Assembly: GCA_958298945.1 (NCBI GenBank)
Contig: OY282608.1
Span: 14,423,933 to 14,487,932 of the forward strand
Source: Atherix ibis
Lineage: Eukaryota > Arthropoda > Insecta > Diptera > Athericidae
Length of the DNA: 64,000 bases
Reading direction: 5' to 3'
Shown here: positions 14,691-29,846 of the stretch, piece by piece
How the letters are laid out: every line of letters starts with the position of its first letter
How positions within the stretch are numbered: position 1 is the stretch's first letter
Notes under the pieces: model-generated
The model's database searches: none
What the model was told of the DNA's origin: nothing
What the model saw: the letters and a program-made list of their open reading frames with translations, nothing else
Position numbers and translations under genes: made by a program

Positions 14691-15390
14691 ACCAACAAAC
14701 CAAAAAACCAACAAACAAACAAACCAACAAACGAACAAACCAACAAACAAACAAACCAATAAACCAACAAGCCAACAAGCCAACAAACCAACAAGCCAAC
14801 AAACGAACAAACCAAAAAACCATCAAACCAAAAAACCAACAAACCAACAAATTAACAAACCAAAAAACCAACAAACCAACAAACCAACAAACCAACATAC
14901 CAACAAACCAAAAAACCATCAAATCAACAAACCAACAAACCAATAAACCAACAAGCCAATAAACCAAAAAACCAACAAACCAACAAACAAACAAACCAAC
15001 AAACGAACAAAGCAACAAACCATCAAACCAATAAGCCAACAAGCCAACAAACCAACAAGCCAACAAACGAACAAACCAACAAACCAACAAACCAAGAAAC
15101 CAACAAACCAACAAACTAACAAACCAACAAACCAACAAACCAACAAACCAACAAACCAACAAACCAACAAACCAACAAACGAACAAACAAACAAACCAAC
15201 AAACCAACAAACCAAAAAACCAACAAACCAACAAACCAACAAGATAACAAACAAACAAACCAAGTAACCAACAAACCAACAAACCAACAAGCCAACAAAC
15301 CAATAAACCAACAAACGAACAAACGAACAAACCAACAAATCAACAAACCAACAAGCCAACAAACCAACAAGCCAACAAACGAACAAACCA

Positions 15391-18300
15391 ACAAACCAAC
15401 AAACTAACAAACCATCAAACCAACAAACGAACAAACCAACAAGCCAACAAACCAACAAACCAACAAACCAACAAACTAACAAACCAACAAACAAACAAAC
15501 CAACAAACCAACAAACCGACAAACCAACAAACCAACAAAACAACAAACCAACAAGCCAACAACCTAACAACCTAACAAACTAACAAACGAACAAACCAGC
15601 AAACCAACAAACCAAAAAACCAACAAAACAACAAGCCCACAAACCAACAAACCAACAAGCCAACAAACCAACAAACCAACCAACGAACAAACCAACAAAC
15701 CAACAAACCAACAAACCAACAAACGAAGAAACCAACAAACCAACAAACCAAAAAACCAACAAACCAATAAACCAAGTATCCAACAAACGAACAAACCAAC
15801 AAACCAACAAGCCAAGAAGGCAACAAACCAACAAGCCAACAAACCAACAAGCAAACAAACAAACAAACGAACAAAAAAACAAACCAACAAACCAACAAAC
15901 CAACAAGCCAACAAGCGAACAAACCAACAAACCAACAAACTAACAAACCAACAAACCAAAAAACCAATAAACAAACAAACCAACAAGCCAACAAACCAAA
16001 AAACCAACAAACCAACAAACCAAGTAACCAACAAACCAACAAACGACAAACCAACAAACCAACAAGCCAACAAACCAACAAGCCAACACGCCAACAAACC
16101 AACAAGCCAACAAACCAACAAGCCAACAAACCAACAAGCCAACAAACGACCAAACGAACAAACCATTAAACCAACAAACCAACAAACCAACAAGCCACCA
16201 AACCAACAAACCAAAAAACTAACAAACAAACAAATCAACAAACGAACAAACCAACAAACCAACAAACCAACAAACCAACAAGCCAACAAGCCCACAAACC
16301 AACAAGCCAACAAACGAACAAACCAAAAAACCATCAAACCAACAAACCAACAAACCAAAAAACCAACAAACCAACAAACCAACAAACCAACAAACCAATA
16401 AACCAACAAACCAACAAACCAACAAGCCAATAAACCAAAAAACCAACAAACCAACAAATAAAACAAACCAACAAACCAACAAACCAACAACCAACAAACC
16501 AACAAGCCAACAAACCAACAAGCCAACAAACGAACAAACCAACAATCCAACAAACCAACAAACCAACAAACCAACAAACGAACAAACCAACAAACCAACA
16601 AACCAACAAACCAACAAACCAACAAACCAACAAACCAAGTAATCAACAAACCAACAAACGAACAAACCAACAAAGAAACAAACTAACAAACGAACAAACC
16701 AACAAACAAACAAACCAACAAACCAACAAACCAACAAACCAAGAAACCAACAAACAAACAAACTAACAAACCAACAAGCCAACAAACCAACAAACCAACA
16801 AACAAACAAACCAACAAACCAACAAACCAACAAACCAACAAACGAACAAACCAACAAACGAACAAACCAACAAACCAACATACCAGCAAACCAACACACC
16901 AACAAACAAATAAACCAAGAAACCAACAAACCAACAAACCAACAAACCAACAAACCAACAAACCAACAAGCCAACAAACCAATAATCCAACAAACCAACA
17001 AACCAACAAACAAACAAACCAACAAACCAACAAACCAACAAACCAACAAACCAACAAACGAACAAACCAACAAACGAACAAACCAACAAACCAACAAACC
17101 AACAAACCAACACAGCAGCAAACCAACACACCAACAAACCAATAAACCAAGAAACCAACAAACCAACAAACCAACAAACCAACAAACCAACAAACCAACA
17201 AGCCAACAAACCAACAAACCAACAAACCAACAAACCTACAAACCAACAAGCACACAAACCAACAAGCCAACAAACGGACAAACCAAGTAACCAACAAATC
17301 AACAAGCCAACAAACCAACAAACCAACAAACGAACAAACGAACAAACCAACAAACCAACAAGCCAAGAAACCAACAAACCAACAACCTAACAAACCAACA
17401 AACCAACAAAAGAACAAAAAAAAAAGAAACCAACAAACCAACAAACCAAGTAACCAACAAACCAACAAACGCACAAACCAACAAACAAACAAACCAACAA
17501 ACGAACAAACTAACAAACGAACAAACCAACAAACCAACAAACCAACAAACAAGAAACCAACAAACCAACAAACCAACAAGCCAACAAACCAACAAACCAA
17601 CAAACCAACAAACCAACAAAATAACAAACCAACAAACCAACAAACGAACAAACCAACAAGCCAACAAACGAACAAACAAACAAACCAACAAACCAACAAA
17701 CCAAAAAACCAACAAACCAATAAACCAACAAGCCAACAAACCAACAAACCAAGTAACCACCAAACCAACAAACCAACAAGCCAATAAACCAACAAACCAA
17801 CAAACGAACAAACGAACAAACCAACAAACGAGCAAACCAACAAACCAACAAACCAACAAACCAACAAACGAACAAACCAACAAACCGACAAGCCAACAAA
17901 CCAACAAACCAACAAGCCAACAAACCAACAAACCAACAAACGAACAAACAAACAAACCAACAAACCAACAAACCAACAAGCCAACAAACCAACAAACCAA
18001 CAAGCCAACAAACCAACAAACCAACAAACGGACAAACGAACAAACAAACAAACCAACAAACCAACAAACCAACAAACCAACAAACAGCAAACCAACAAAC
18101 AAACAAACCAACAAACCAACAAACCAAGAAAACAACAAACCAACAAACCAACAAACCAACAAACTAAGAAACCAACAAACTAACAAACCAACAAGCCAAC
18201 AAACCAACAAACCAAAAAACAAACAAACCAACAAACCAACAAACCAACAAACCAACAAACCAACAAACCAACAAACCAACAAACCAACAAACCAACGAGC

Positions 18301-18570
18301 CAACAAACCAACAAGCCAACAAACCAACAAACCAACAAACGAACAAACCAAAAAACCATCAAACCAACAAACCAACAAACCAAAAAACCAACAAACCAAC
18401 AAACCAACAAACCAACAAACCAACAAACCAACAACCAACAAACCAACAAGCCAACAAACCAACAAACCAAGAAACGAACAAACCAACAAACGAACAAATT
18501 AACAAACCAACAAACCAACAAACAAGAAACCAACAAACCAACAAACCAACAAGCCAACAAACCAACAAAC
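15391..18570. repeat. Family A block, second copy (A2)
   Basis: Base 15391 onward aligns with base 1 onward at an offset of 15390 bp; by about 17.5 kb the offset has drifted only to 15382, one octamer. The match holds to about 18205, giving nearly 2.8 kb of collinear near-identity with the start of the window. Both copies share a rare AAGTATCC variant (375 region and 15775 region) that the third copy (26.6 kb) does not have, so these two are the closest relatives. From 18.50 to 18.70 kb the block passes into family B through the same junction as at 9.62-9.83 kb. Confidence 0.8.
16087..17425. repeat. Family A HOR module, copy 4 (CACGCC to A tract)
   Basis: It has CACGCC at 16087, AATAATCC at 16981 and a 10-base A tract at about 17416-17425. 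The 895-bp and 435-bp internal spacings match copy 3. Small differences from copy 1 include a C-to-T change near 16643 (AAGTAATC for AAGTAACC) and a C-to-G change near 16675 (AAAGAAAC for AAACAAAC). Confidence 0.8.
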
Positions 18571-21500
18571 CATCAAACCAACAAACCAACAAACCAACAA
18601 ACCAACAAACCAACAAACCAACAAACCAACAAACCAACAAACCAACAAACCAACAAACGAACAAACAAACAAACCAACAAACCAACAAACCAACAAACAA
18701 AAAAACCAACAAACCAACAAACCAACAAGCCAACAAACAAACAAACTAACAAGCCAACAAACCAACCAACCAACAAACGAACAAACAAACAAACCAACAA
18801 ACCAACAAACCAAGTAACCTACAAAACAACAAACGAACAAACCAACAAACAAGGAAACCAACAAACGAACAAACCAACAAACGAACAAACCAACAAACAA
18901 ACAAACCAACAAACCAAGAAACCAACAAACCAACAAACTAACAAGCCAACAAACCAACAAACCAACAAACCAACAAACCAACAAACCAACAAACAAACAA
19001 ACCAACAAACCAACAAACCAACAAACCAACAAACCAACAAACCAACAAACCAACAAATCAACAAACCCACAAACAAAAAAACGAACAAACAAACAAACCA
19101 ACAAACCAACAAACCATTAAACCAAAAAACCAACAAACCAACAAACCAACAAACCAACCAACCAACAAGCCAAAAAACCAACAAACCAACAAACCAAGTA
19201 ACCAACAAACCAACAAACGAACAAACCAACAAACAAACAAACCAACAAACAAACAAACCAACAAACCAACAAACCAACAAACCAAGTAACCAACAAGCCA
19301 ACAAACGAACAAACCAACAAACAAACAAACCAACACACCAACAAACCAACAAACCAACAAACCAACAATCCAACAAACTAACAAACCAACAAACCAACAA
19401 ACCAACAAACAAACAAACCAACAAACCAACAAACCAACAAACCAACAAACCAACAAGCCAACAAACGAACAAACAAACAAACCAACAAACCAACAAACCA
19501 ACAAACCATCAAACCAACAAACCAACAAACCAACAAACCAACAAACCAACAAACCAACAAACCAACAAACCAACAAACCAACAAACGAACAAACAAACAA
19601 ACCAACAAACCAACAAACCAACAAACAAAAAAACCAACAAACCAACAAACCAACAAACTAACAAGCCAACAAACCAACCAACCAACAAACGAATAAACAA
19701 ACAAACCAACAAACCAACAAACCAAGTAACCAACAAACCAACAAACGAACAAACCAACAAACAAGCAAACCAACAAACGAACAAACCAACAAACGAACAA
19801 ACCAACAAACAAACAAACCACCAAACCAAGAAACCAACAAGCCAACAAACTAACAAGCCAACAAATTAAAAAACCAACAAACCAACAAACCAACAAGCCA
19901 ACAAACCAACAAACGAACTACCCAACAAACCAACAAACCAACAAACCAACAAACAAACAAACCAACAAACGAACAAACCAACAAACGAACAAACCAACAA
20001 ACCAACAAACCAACAAACAAGAAACCAACAAACCAACAAACCAACAAGCCAACAAACCAACAAACCATCAAACCAACAAACCAACAAACCAACAAACCAA
20101 CAAACCAACAAACCAACAAACCAACAAACCAACAAACCAACAAACCAACAAACCAACAAACGAATAAACAAACAAGCCAACAAACCAACCAACCAACAAA
20201 CGAATAAACAAACAAACCAACAAACCAACAAACCAACAAACCAAGTAACCAACAAACCAACAAACGAACAAACCAACAAACAAGCAAACCAACAAACGAA
20301 CAAACCAATAAACGAACAAACCAACAAACAAACAAACCAACAAACCAAGAAACCAACAAACCAACAAACTAACAAACTAACAAGCCAACAAACCAACAAA
20401 CCAACAAAACAACAAACCAACAAACCAACAAACCAACAAACCAACAAACCAACAAACCAACAAACCAACAAACCAACAAACCAACAAACCAACAAACCAA
20501 CAAACCAACAAAACAACAAATCAACAAACCAACAAACGAACAAATGAACAAACAAACAAACCGACAAACCAACAAACCAACAAGCCAACAAGCCAACAAA
20601 CCAACAAACCAACAAACGAACAAACGAACAAACAAACAAACCAACAAACCAACAAACCAACAAACCAATAAACCAACAAACCAACAAACCAACAAACCAA
20701 GAAACCAGCAAACTAACAAACCAACAAGCCAACAAACCAACAAACCAACCAACCAACAAACAAACAAACCAACAAACCAACAAACCAACAAACCAACAAA
20801 CCAACAAATCAACAAACCAACAAACCAAAAAACCAACAAACCAACAAACCAACAAACCAACAAACCAACAAGCCAACAAACCAAAAAGCCAACAAACCAA
20901 CAAACTAACAAACGAACAAACGAACAAACGAACAAACGAACAAACGAACAAACGAACAAACGAACAAACCAACAAACCAAAAAACCAACAAACCAACAAA
21001 CGAACAAACCAACAAACCAACAAGCCAACAAACCAACAAACCAACAAGCCAACAAACCAACCAACCAACAAACGAACAAACGAACAAACAAACAAACCAA
21101 CAAACCAACAAACCAACAAACCAAGTAACCAACAAACCAAAAAACAAACAAACCAATAAACAAGCAAACCAACAAACGAACAAACCAACAAACAAACAAA
21201 CCAACAAACCAACGAAGCAACAAACCAACAAACCAAGAAACCAACAAACTAACAAGCCAACAAACCAACAAACCAACAAACCAACAAACCAACAAACCAA
21301 CAAAACAACAAACCAACAACGCACAAACAAACAAACCAACAAACCAACAAACCAACAAACCAAAAAACCAACAAACCAACAAACCAACAAGCCAACAAAC
21401 CAACAAACCAAGTAACCAACAAACCAACAAACCAACAAGCTAACCAACCAATAAACCAATAAACCAACAAACGAACAAACGAACAAACCAACAAACCAAC

Positions 21501-24500
21501 AAACCAACAAGCCAACAAACCAAGAAGCCAAAAAACAAACAAGCCAACAAACGAACAAACGAACAAACCAACAAACCAACAAACCAACAAGCCAAAAAAA
21601 GAACAAACCAAACAACCAACAAACCAACAAACCAACAAACCATCAAACCAACAAACGAACAAACCAACAAGCCAACAAACCAAAAAAAAAAGCAAACGAA
21701 CAAACTAACAAACCAACAAACCAACAAACCAACAAACCAACAAACCGACAAACCAACAAACCAACAAACCAACAAGCCAACAAGCCAACAAACTAACAAT
21801 GGAACAAACCAAGAAACCAACAAACCAACAAAACAACAAGCCCACAAACCAACAAACCAACAAGCCAACAAGCCAACAAACCAACGAACGAATAAACCAA
21901 CAAACCAACAAACCAACAAACCAACAAACCAACAAACGAAGAAACCAACAAACCAACAAACCAAAAAAACAACAAACCAATAAACCAAGTAACCAACAAA
22001 CCAACAAACGAACAAACCAACAAACCAACAAGCCAAGAAGGCAACAAACCAACAAGCCAACAAACCAACAAGCAAATAAACGAACAAACGAACAAGCCAA
22101 CAAACCAACAAACCAACAAACCAACAAGCCAACAAGCGAACAAACCAACAAACCAACAAACCAACAAACCAAAAAACCAATAAACAAACAAACCAACAAG
22201 CCAACAAACCAAAAAACCAACAAACCAACAAACCAAGTAACCAACAAACCAACAAACGAACAAACCAACAAACCAACAAGCCAACAAGCCAACAAACCAA
22301 CAAGTCAACAAACCAACAATCCAACAAACGACCAAACGAACAAACAATTAAACCAACAAACCAACAAACCAACAAGCCACCAAACCAACAAACCAAAAAA
22401 CCAACAAACAAAGAAACCAACAAACGAACAAACCAACAAACAAACAAACCAACAAACCAAAAAACCATCAATTCAACAAACCAACAAACCAACAAGCCAA
22501 CAAACCAACAAACCATCAAACCAACAAACCAACAAACCAACAAACCAACAAACCAACAAACGAACAAACAAACAAACCAACAAACCAACAAACCAACAAA
22601 CAAAAAAACCAACAAACCAACAAACCAACAAACTAACAAGCCAACAAACCAACCAACCAACAAACGAATAAACAAACAAACCAACAAACCAACAAACCAA
22701 CAAACCAAGTAACCAACAAACCAACAAACGAACAAACCAACAAACAAGCAAACCAACAAACGAACAAACCAACAAACGAACAAACCAACAAACAAACAAA
22801 CCACCAAACCAAGAAACCAACAAGCCAACAAACTAACAAGCCAACAAATTAAAAAACCAACAAACCAACAAACCAACAAGCCAACAAACCAACAAACGAA
22901 CAACCCAACAAACCAACAAACCAACAAACCAACAAACAAACAAACCAACAAACGAACAAACCAACAAACGAACAAACCAACAAACCAACAAACCAACAAA
23001 CAAGAAACCAACAAACCAACAAACCAACAAGCCAACAAACCAACAAACCATCAAACCAACAAACCAACAAACCAACAAACCAACAAACCAACAAACCAAC
23101 AAACCAACAAACCAACAAACCAACAAACCAACAAACCAACAAACCAACAAACCAACAAACGAATAAACAAACAAGCCAACAAACCAACCAACCAACAAAC
23201 GAATAAACAAACAAACCAACAAACCAACAAACCAACAAACCAAGTAACCAACAAACCAACAAACGAACAAAGCAACAAACAAGCAAACCAACAAACGAAC
23301 AAACCAATAAACGAACAAACCAACAAACAAACAAACCAACAAACCAAGAAACCAACAAACCAACAAACTAACAAACTAACAAGCCAACAAACCAACAAAC
23401 CAACAAAACAACAAACCAACAAACCAACAAACCAACAAACCAACAAACCAACAAACCAACAAACCAACAAACCAACAAACCAACAAACCAACAAAACAAC
23501 AAATCAACAAACCAACAAACGAACAAATGAACAAACAAACAAACCGACAAACCAACAAACCAACAAGCCAACAAGCCAACAAACCAACAAACCAACAAAC
23601 GAACAAACGAACAAACAAACAAACCAACAAACCAACAAACCAACAAACCAACAAACCAACAAACCAACAAACAACAAACCAACAAACAAACAAACCACCA
23701 AACCAACAAACCAACAAACCAACAAACCAATAAACCAACAAACCAACAAACCAACAAACCAAGAAACCAGCAAACTAACAAACCAACAAGCCAACAAACC
23801 AACAAACCAACAAACCAACAAACAAACAAACCAACAAACCAACAAACCAACAAACCAACAAACCAACAAACCAACAAACCAACAAACCAAAAAACCAACA
23901 AACCAACAAACCAACAAACCAACAAACCAACAAGCCAACAAACCAAAAAGCCAACAAACCAACAAACTAACAAACGAACAAACGAACAAACGAACAAACG
24001 AACAAACGAACAAACCAACAAACCAAAAAAGCAACAAACCAACAAACGAACAAACCAACAAACCAACAAGCCAACAAACCAACAAACCAACAAGCCAACA
24101 AACCAACCAACCAACAAACGAACAAACGAACAAACAAACAAACCAACAAACCAATAAACCAACAAACCAAGTAACCAACAAACCAACAAACGAACAAACC
24201 AATAAACAAGCAAACCAACAAACGAACAAACCAACAAACAAACAAACCAACAAACCAACGAAGCAACAAACCAACAAACCAAGAAACCAACAAACTAACA
24301 AGCCAACAAACCAACAAACCAACAAACCAACAAACCAACAAACCAACAAAACAACAAACCAACAACGCACAAACAAACAAACCAACAAACCAACAAACCA
24401 ACAAACCAACAAACCAAAAAACCAACAAACCAGCAAACCAACAAGCCAACAAACCAACAAACCAAGTAACCAACAAACCAACAAACCAACAAGCTAACCA

Positions 24501-26200
24501 ACCAATAAACCAATAAACCAACAAACGAACAAACGAACAAACCAACAAACCAACAAACCAACAAGCCAACAAACCAAGAAGCCAAAAAACAAACAAGCCA
24601 ACAAACGAACAAACAAACAAACCAACAAACCAACAAACCAACAAGCCAAAAAAAGAACAAACCAAACAACCAACAAACCAACAAACCAACAAACCATCAA
24701 ACCAACAAACGAACAAACCAACAAGCCAACAAACCAAAAAAAAAAAGCAAACGAACAAACTAACAAACCAACAAACCAACAAACCAACAAACCAACAAAC
24801 CGACAAACCAACAAACCAACAAACCAACAAACCAACAAGCCAACAAGCCAACAAACTAACAATGGAACAAACCAAGAAACCAACAAACCAACAAAACAAC
24901 AAGCCCACAAACCAACAAACCAATAAGCCAACGAACGAATAAACCAACAAACCAACAAACCAACAAACCAACAAACCAACAAACCAACAAACCAACAAAC
25001 GAAGAAACCAACAAACCAACAAACCAAAAAAACAACAAACCAATAAACCAAGTAACCAACAAACCAACAAACGAACAAACCAACAAACCAACAAGCCAAG
25101 AAGGCAACAAACCAACAAGCCAACAAACCAACAAGCAAATAAACGAACAAACGAACAAACCAACAAACCAACAAACCAACAAACCAACAAGCCAACAAGC
25201 GAACAAACCAACAAACCAACAAACCAACAAACCAAAAAACCAATAAACAAACAAACCAACAAGCCAACAAACCAAAAAACCAACAAACCAACAAACCAAG
25301 TAACCAACAAACCAACAAACGAACAAACCAACAAACCAACAAGCCAACAAGCCAACAAACCAACAAGTCAACAAACCAACAATCCAACAAACGACCAAAC
25401 GAACAAACAATTAAACCAACAAACCAACAAACCAACAAGCCACCAAACCAACAAACCAAAAAACCAACAAACAAACAAACCAACAAACGAACAAACCAAC
25501 AAACAAACAAACCAACAAACCAACAAGCCAACAAGCCCACAAACCAACAAGCCAACAAACGAACAAACCAAAAAACCATCAAACCAAAAAACCAACAAAC
25601 CAACAAATTAACAAACCAAAAAACCAACAAACCAACAAACCAACAAACCAACATACCAACAAACCAAAAAACCATCAAATCAACAAACCAACAAACCAAC
25701 AAACCAACAAGCCAATAAACCAAAAAACCAACAAACCAACAAACAAACAAACCAACAAACGAACAAAGCAACAAACCATCAAACCAACAAGCCAACAAGC
25801 CAACAAACCAACAAGCCAACAAACGAACAAACCAACAAACCAACAAACCAAGAAACCAACAAACCAACAAACTAACAAGCCAACAAACCAACAAACCAAC
25901 AAACCAACAACCAACAAACCAACAAACCAACAAACCAACAAACCAACAAACGAACAAACAAAAAAAACCAACAAACCAACAAACCAAAAAACCAACAAAC
26001 CAACAAACCAACAAGATAACAAACAAACAAACCAAGTAACCAACAAACCAACAAACCAACAAGCCAACAAACCAATAAACCAACAAACGAACAAACGAAC
26101 AAACCAACAAATCAACAAACCAACAAGCCAACAAACCAACAAGCCAACAAACGAACAAACGAACAAACCAACAAACCAACAAACCAACAAGCCAACAAAC
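18571..26200. repeat. Family B block, second copy (B2)
   Basis: It carries the same family B markers as B1: CGAATAAACAAACAAGCC near 20161 and 23160, ACGCAC at 21319 and 24365, and AATGGAAC at 21798 and 24861. It is longer than B1 because of an internal tandem duplication of about 3 kb. The stretch from 18.6 to 19.5 kb is a looser mixture of AAACAAAC and AAACGAAC variants in which I could not define a clear unit. The right end passes into family A near 26.2 kb at the same junction as at 15.39 kb (CTAACAAACCATC at 15404 and 26224, offset 10820). Confidence 0.75.
19490..25500. repeat. Tandem duplication of about 3 kb
   Basis: Unit 1 is about 19.49-22.46 kb and unit 2 about 22.47-25.5 kb. Paired markers are AAATTAAAAAACC at 19863 and 22846 (offset 2983), AATGAACAAACAAAC at about 20543 and 23526 (2983), ACGCAC at 21319 and 24365 (3046), and AATGGAAC at 21798 and 24861 (3063). 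The growing offset means unit 2 has gained about 80 bp, mostly whole octamers, between the second and fourth markers. The joint near 22.46 kb carries an unusual CCATCAATTCAAC. Confidence 0.78.
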
Positions 26201-26907
26201 GAACAAACCAACAAACCAACAAACTAACAAACCATCAAACCAACAAACGAACAAACCAACAAGCCAACAAACCAACAAACCAACAAACCAACAAACTAAC
26301 AAACCAACAAACAAACAAACCAACAAACCAACAAACCGACAAACCAACAAACCAACAAAACAACAAACCAACAAGCCAACAACCTAACAACCTAACAAAT
26401 TAACAAACGAACAAACCAGCAAACCAACAAACCAAAAAACCAACAAACCAACAAGCCCACAAACCAACAAACCAACAAGCCAACAAACCAACAAACCAAC
26501 CAACGAACAAACCAACAAACCAACAAACCAACAAACCAACAAACGAAGAAACCAACAAACCAACAAACCAAAAAACCAACAAACCAATAAACCAAGTAAC
26601 CAACAAACGAACAAACCAACAAACCAACAAGCCAAGAAGGCAACAAACCAACAAGCCAACAAACCAACAAGCAAACAAACAAACAAACGAACAAAAAAAA
26701 CAAACCAACAAACCAACAAACCAACAAGCCAACAAGCGAACAAACCAACAAACCAACAAACTAACAAACCAACAAACCAAAAAACCAATAAACAAACAAA
26801 CCAACAAGCCAACAAACCAAAAAACCAACAAACCAACAAACCAAGTAACCAACAAACCAACAAACGACAAACCAACAAACCAACAAGCCAACAAACCAAC
26901 AAGCCAA

Positions 26908-28223
26908 CACGCCAACAAACCAACAAGCCAACAAACCAACAAGCCAACAAACGACCAAACGAACAAACCATTAAACCAACAAACCAACAAACCAACAAGC
27001 CACCAAACCAACAAACCAAAAAACTAACAAACAAACAAATCAACAAACGAACAAACCAACAAACCAACAAACCAACAAACCAATAAGCCAACAAGCCCAC
27101 AAACCAACAAGCCAACAAACGAACAAACCAAAAAACCATCAAACCAACAAACCAACAAACCAAAAAACCAACAAACCAACAAACCAACAAACCAACAAAC
27201 CAACAAACCAATAAACCAACAAACCAACAAACCAACAAGCCAATAAACCAAAAAACCAACAAACCAACAAATAAAACAAACCAACAAACCAACAAACCAA
27301 CAACCAACAAACCAACAAGCCAACAAACCAACAAGCCAACAAACGAACAAACCAACAATCCAACAAACCAACAAACCAACAAACCAACAAACGAACAAAC
27401 CAACAAACCAACAAACCAACAAACCAACACACCAACAAACCAACAAACCAAGTAACCAACAAACCAACAAACGAACAAACCAACAAACAAACAAACTAAC
27501 AAACGAACAAACCAACAAACAAACAAACCAACAAACCAACAAACCAACAAACCAAGAAACCAACAAACCAACAAACTAACAAACCAACAAGCCAACAAAC
27601 CAACAAACAAACAAACCAACAAACCAACAAACCAACAAACCAACAAACGAACAAACCAACAAACGAACAAACCAACAAACCAACAAACCAGCAAACCAAC
27701 ACACCAACAAACAAATAAACCAAGAAACCAACAAACCAACAAACCAACAAACCAACAAACCAACAAACCAACAAGCCAACAAACCAATAATCCAACAAAC
27801 CAACAAACCAACAAACAAACAAACCAACAAACCAACAAACCAACAAACCAACAAACCAACAAACGAACAAACCAACAAACGAACAAACCAACAAATCAAC
27901 AAACCAACAAACCAACAAACCAGCAAACCAACACACCAACAAACCAATAAACCAAGAAACCAACAAACCAACAAACCAACAAACCAACAAACCAACAAAC
28001 CAACAAGCCAACAAACCAACAAACCAACAAACCAACAAACCAACAAGCACACAAACCAACAAGCCAACAAACGGACAAACCAAGTAACCAACAAATCAAC
28101 AAGCCAACAAACCAACAAACCAACAAACGAACAAACGAACAAACCAACAAACCAACAAGCCAAGAAACCAACAAACCAACAAACTAACAAACCAACAAAC
28201 CAACAAAAGAACAAACAAAAAAA
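26908..28223. repeat. Family A HOR module, copy 5 (interrupted A tract)
   Basis: It has CACGCC at 26908, AATAATCC at 27786 and, at the A-tract site, AAAAGAACAAAC followed by only seven A (28217-28223). The module is shorter than its relatives (878 bp to AATAATCC). The CATACCAGC variant of copies 1 and 2 is CAAACCAGC here. The C inside the A tract links this copy to the later ones near 30211, 32162 and 33858. Confidence 0.75.
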
Positions 28224-29846
28224 GAAACCAACAAACCAACAAACCAAGTAACCAACAAACCAACAAACGCACAAACCAACAAACAAACAAACCAACAAAC
28301 GAACAAACTAACAAACGAACAAACCAACAAACCATCAAACCAACAAACAAGAAACCAACAAACCAACAAACCAACAAGCCAACAAACCAACAAACCAACA
28401 AACCAACAAACCAACAAAATAACAAACCAACAAACCAACAAACGAACAAACCAACAAGCCAACAAACGAACAAACAAACAAACCAACAAACCAACAAACC
28501 AAAAAACCAACAAACCAATAAACCAACAAGCCAACAAACCAACAAACCAAGTAACCACCAAACCAACAAACCAACAAGCCAATAAACCAACAAACCAACA
28601 AACGAACAAACGAACAAACCAACAAACGAGCAAACCAACAAACCAACAAACCAACAAACCAACAAACGAACAAACCAACAAACCGACAAGCCAACAAACC
28701 AACAAACCAACAAGCCAACAAACCAACAAACCAACAAACGAACAAACAAACAAACCAACAAACCAACAAACCAACAAACCAACAAGCCAACAAACCAACA
28801 AACCAACAAGCCAACAAACCAACAAACCAACAAACGGACAAACGAACAAACAAACAAACCAACAAACCAACAAACCAACAAACCAACAAACAGCAAACCA
28901 ACAAACAAACAAACCAACAAACCAACAAACCAACAAACCAAGAAAACAACAAACCAACAAACCAACAAACCAACAAACCAACAAACTAAGAAACCAACAA
29001 ACTAACAAACCAACAAGCCAACAAACCAACAAACCAAAAAACAAACAAACCAACAAACCAACAAACCAACAAACCAACAAACCAACAAACCAACAAACCA
29101 ACAAACCAACAAACCAACGAGCCAACAAACCAACAAGCCAACAAACCAACAAACCAACAAACGAACAAACCAAAAAACCATCAAACCAACAAACTAACAA
29201 ACCAAAAAACCAACAAACCAACAAACCAACAAACCAATAAACCAACAAACTAACAAACCCACAAGCCAATAAACCAAAAAACCAACAAACCAACAAATAA
29301 AACAAACCAACAAACCAACAAACCAACAACCAACAAACCAACAAGCCAACAAACCAACAAGCCAACAAACGAACAAACCAACAAGCCAGCAAACCAACAA
29401 ACCAACAAACCAACAAACGAACAAACCAACAAACCAACAAACCAACAAACCAACAAACCAACAAACCAAGTAACCAACAAACCAACAAACGAACAAACCA
29501 ACAAACAAACAAACTAACAAACGAACAAACCAACAAACAAACAAACCAACAAACCAACAAACCAACAAACCAAGAAACCAACAAATCAACAAACTAACAA
29601 CCAACAAGCCAACAAACCAACAAACAACAAACAAACAAACCAACAAACCAACAAACCAACAAACCAACAAACCAACAAACGAACAAACCAACAAACGAAC
29701 AAACCAACAAACCAACAAACCAGCAAACCAACACACCAACAAACAGATAAACCAAGAAACCAAGAAAACAACAAACCAACAAACCAACAAGCCAACAAAC
29801 CAACAAGCCAACAAACCAACAAACCAACAAACAAACAAACCAACAA

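Larger units (their letters stand above)
9691..15390. repeat. Family B block, first copy (B1)
   Basis: Family B is recognised by CGAATAAACAAACAAGCC followed by CCAACCAACCAAC (9982, 11484), an AACGAAGC variant, an ACGCAC variant (11131, 13009), and AATGGAAC at 13497. None of these is in family A. The left half contains long pure runs of the canonical octamer (for example 9841-9980 and 11340-11480), purer than most of family A. The right part, from about 13.0 kb to the junction with family A near 15.39 kb, is found again at about 24.37-26.20 kb, including the junction itself. Confidence 0.75.
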
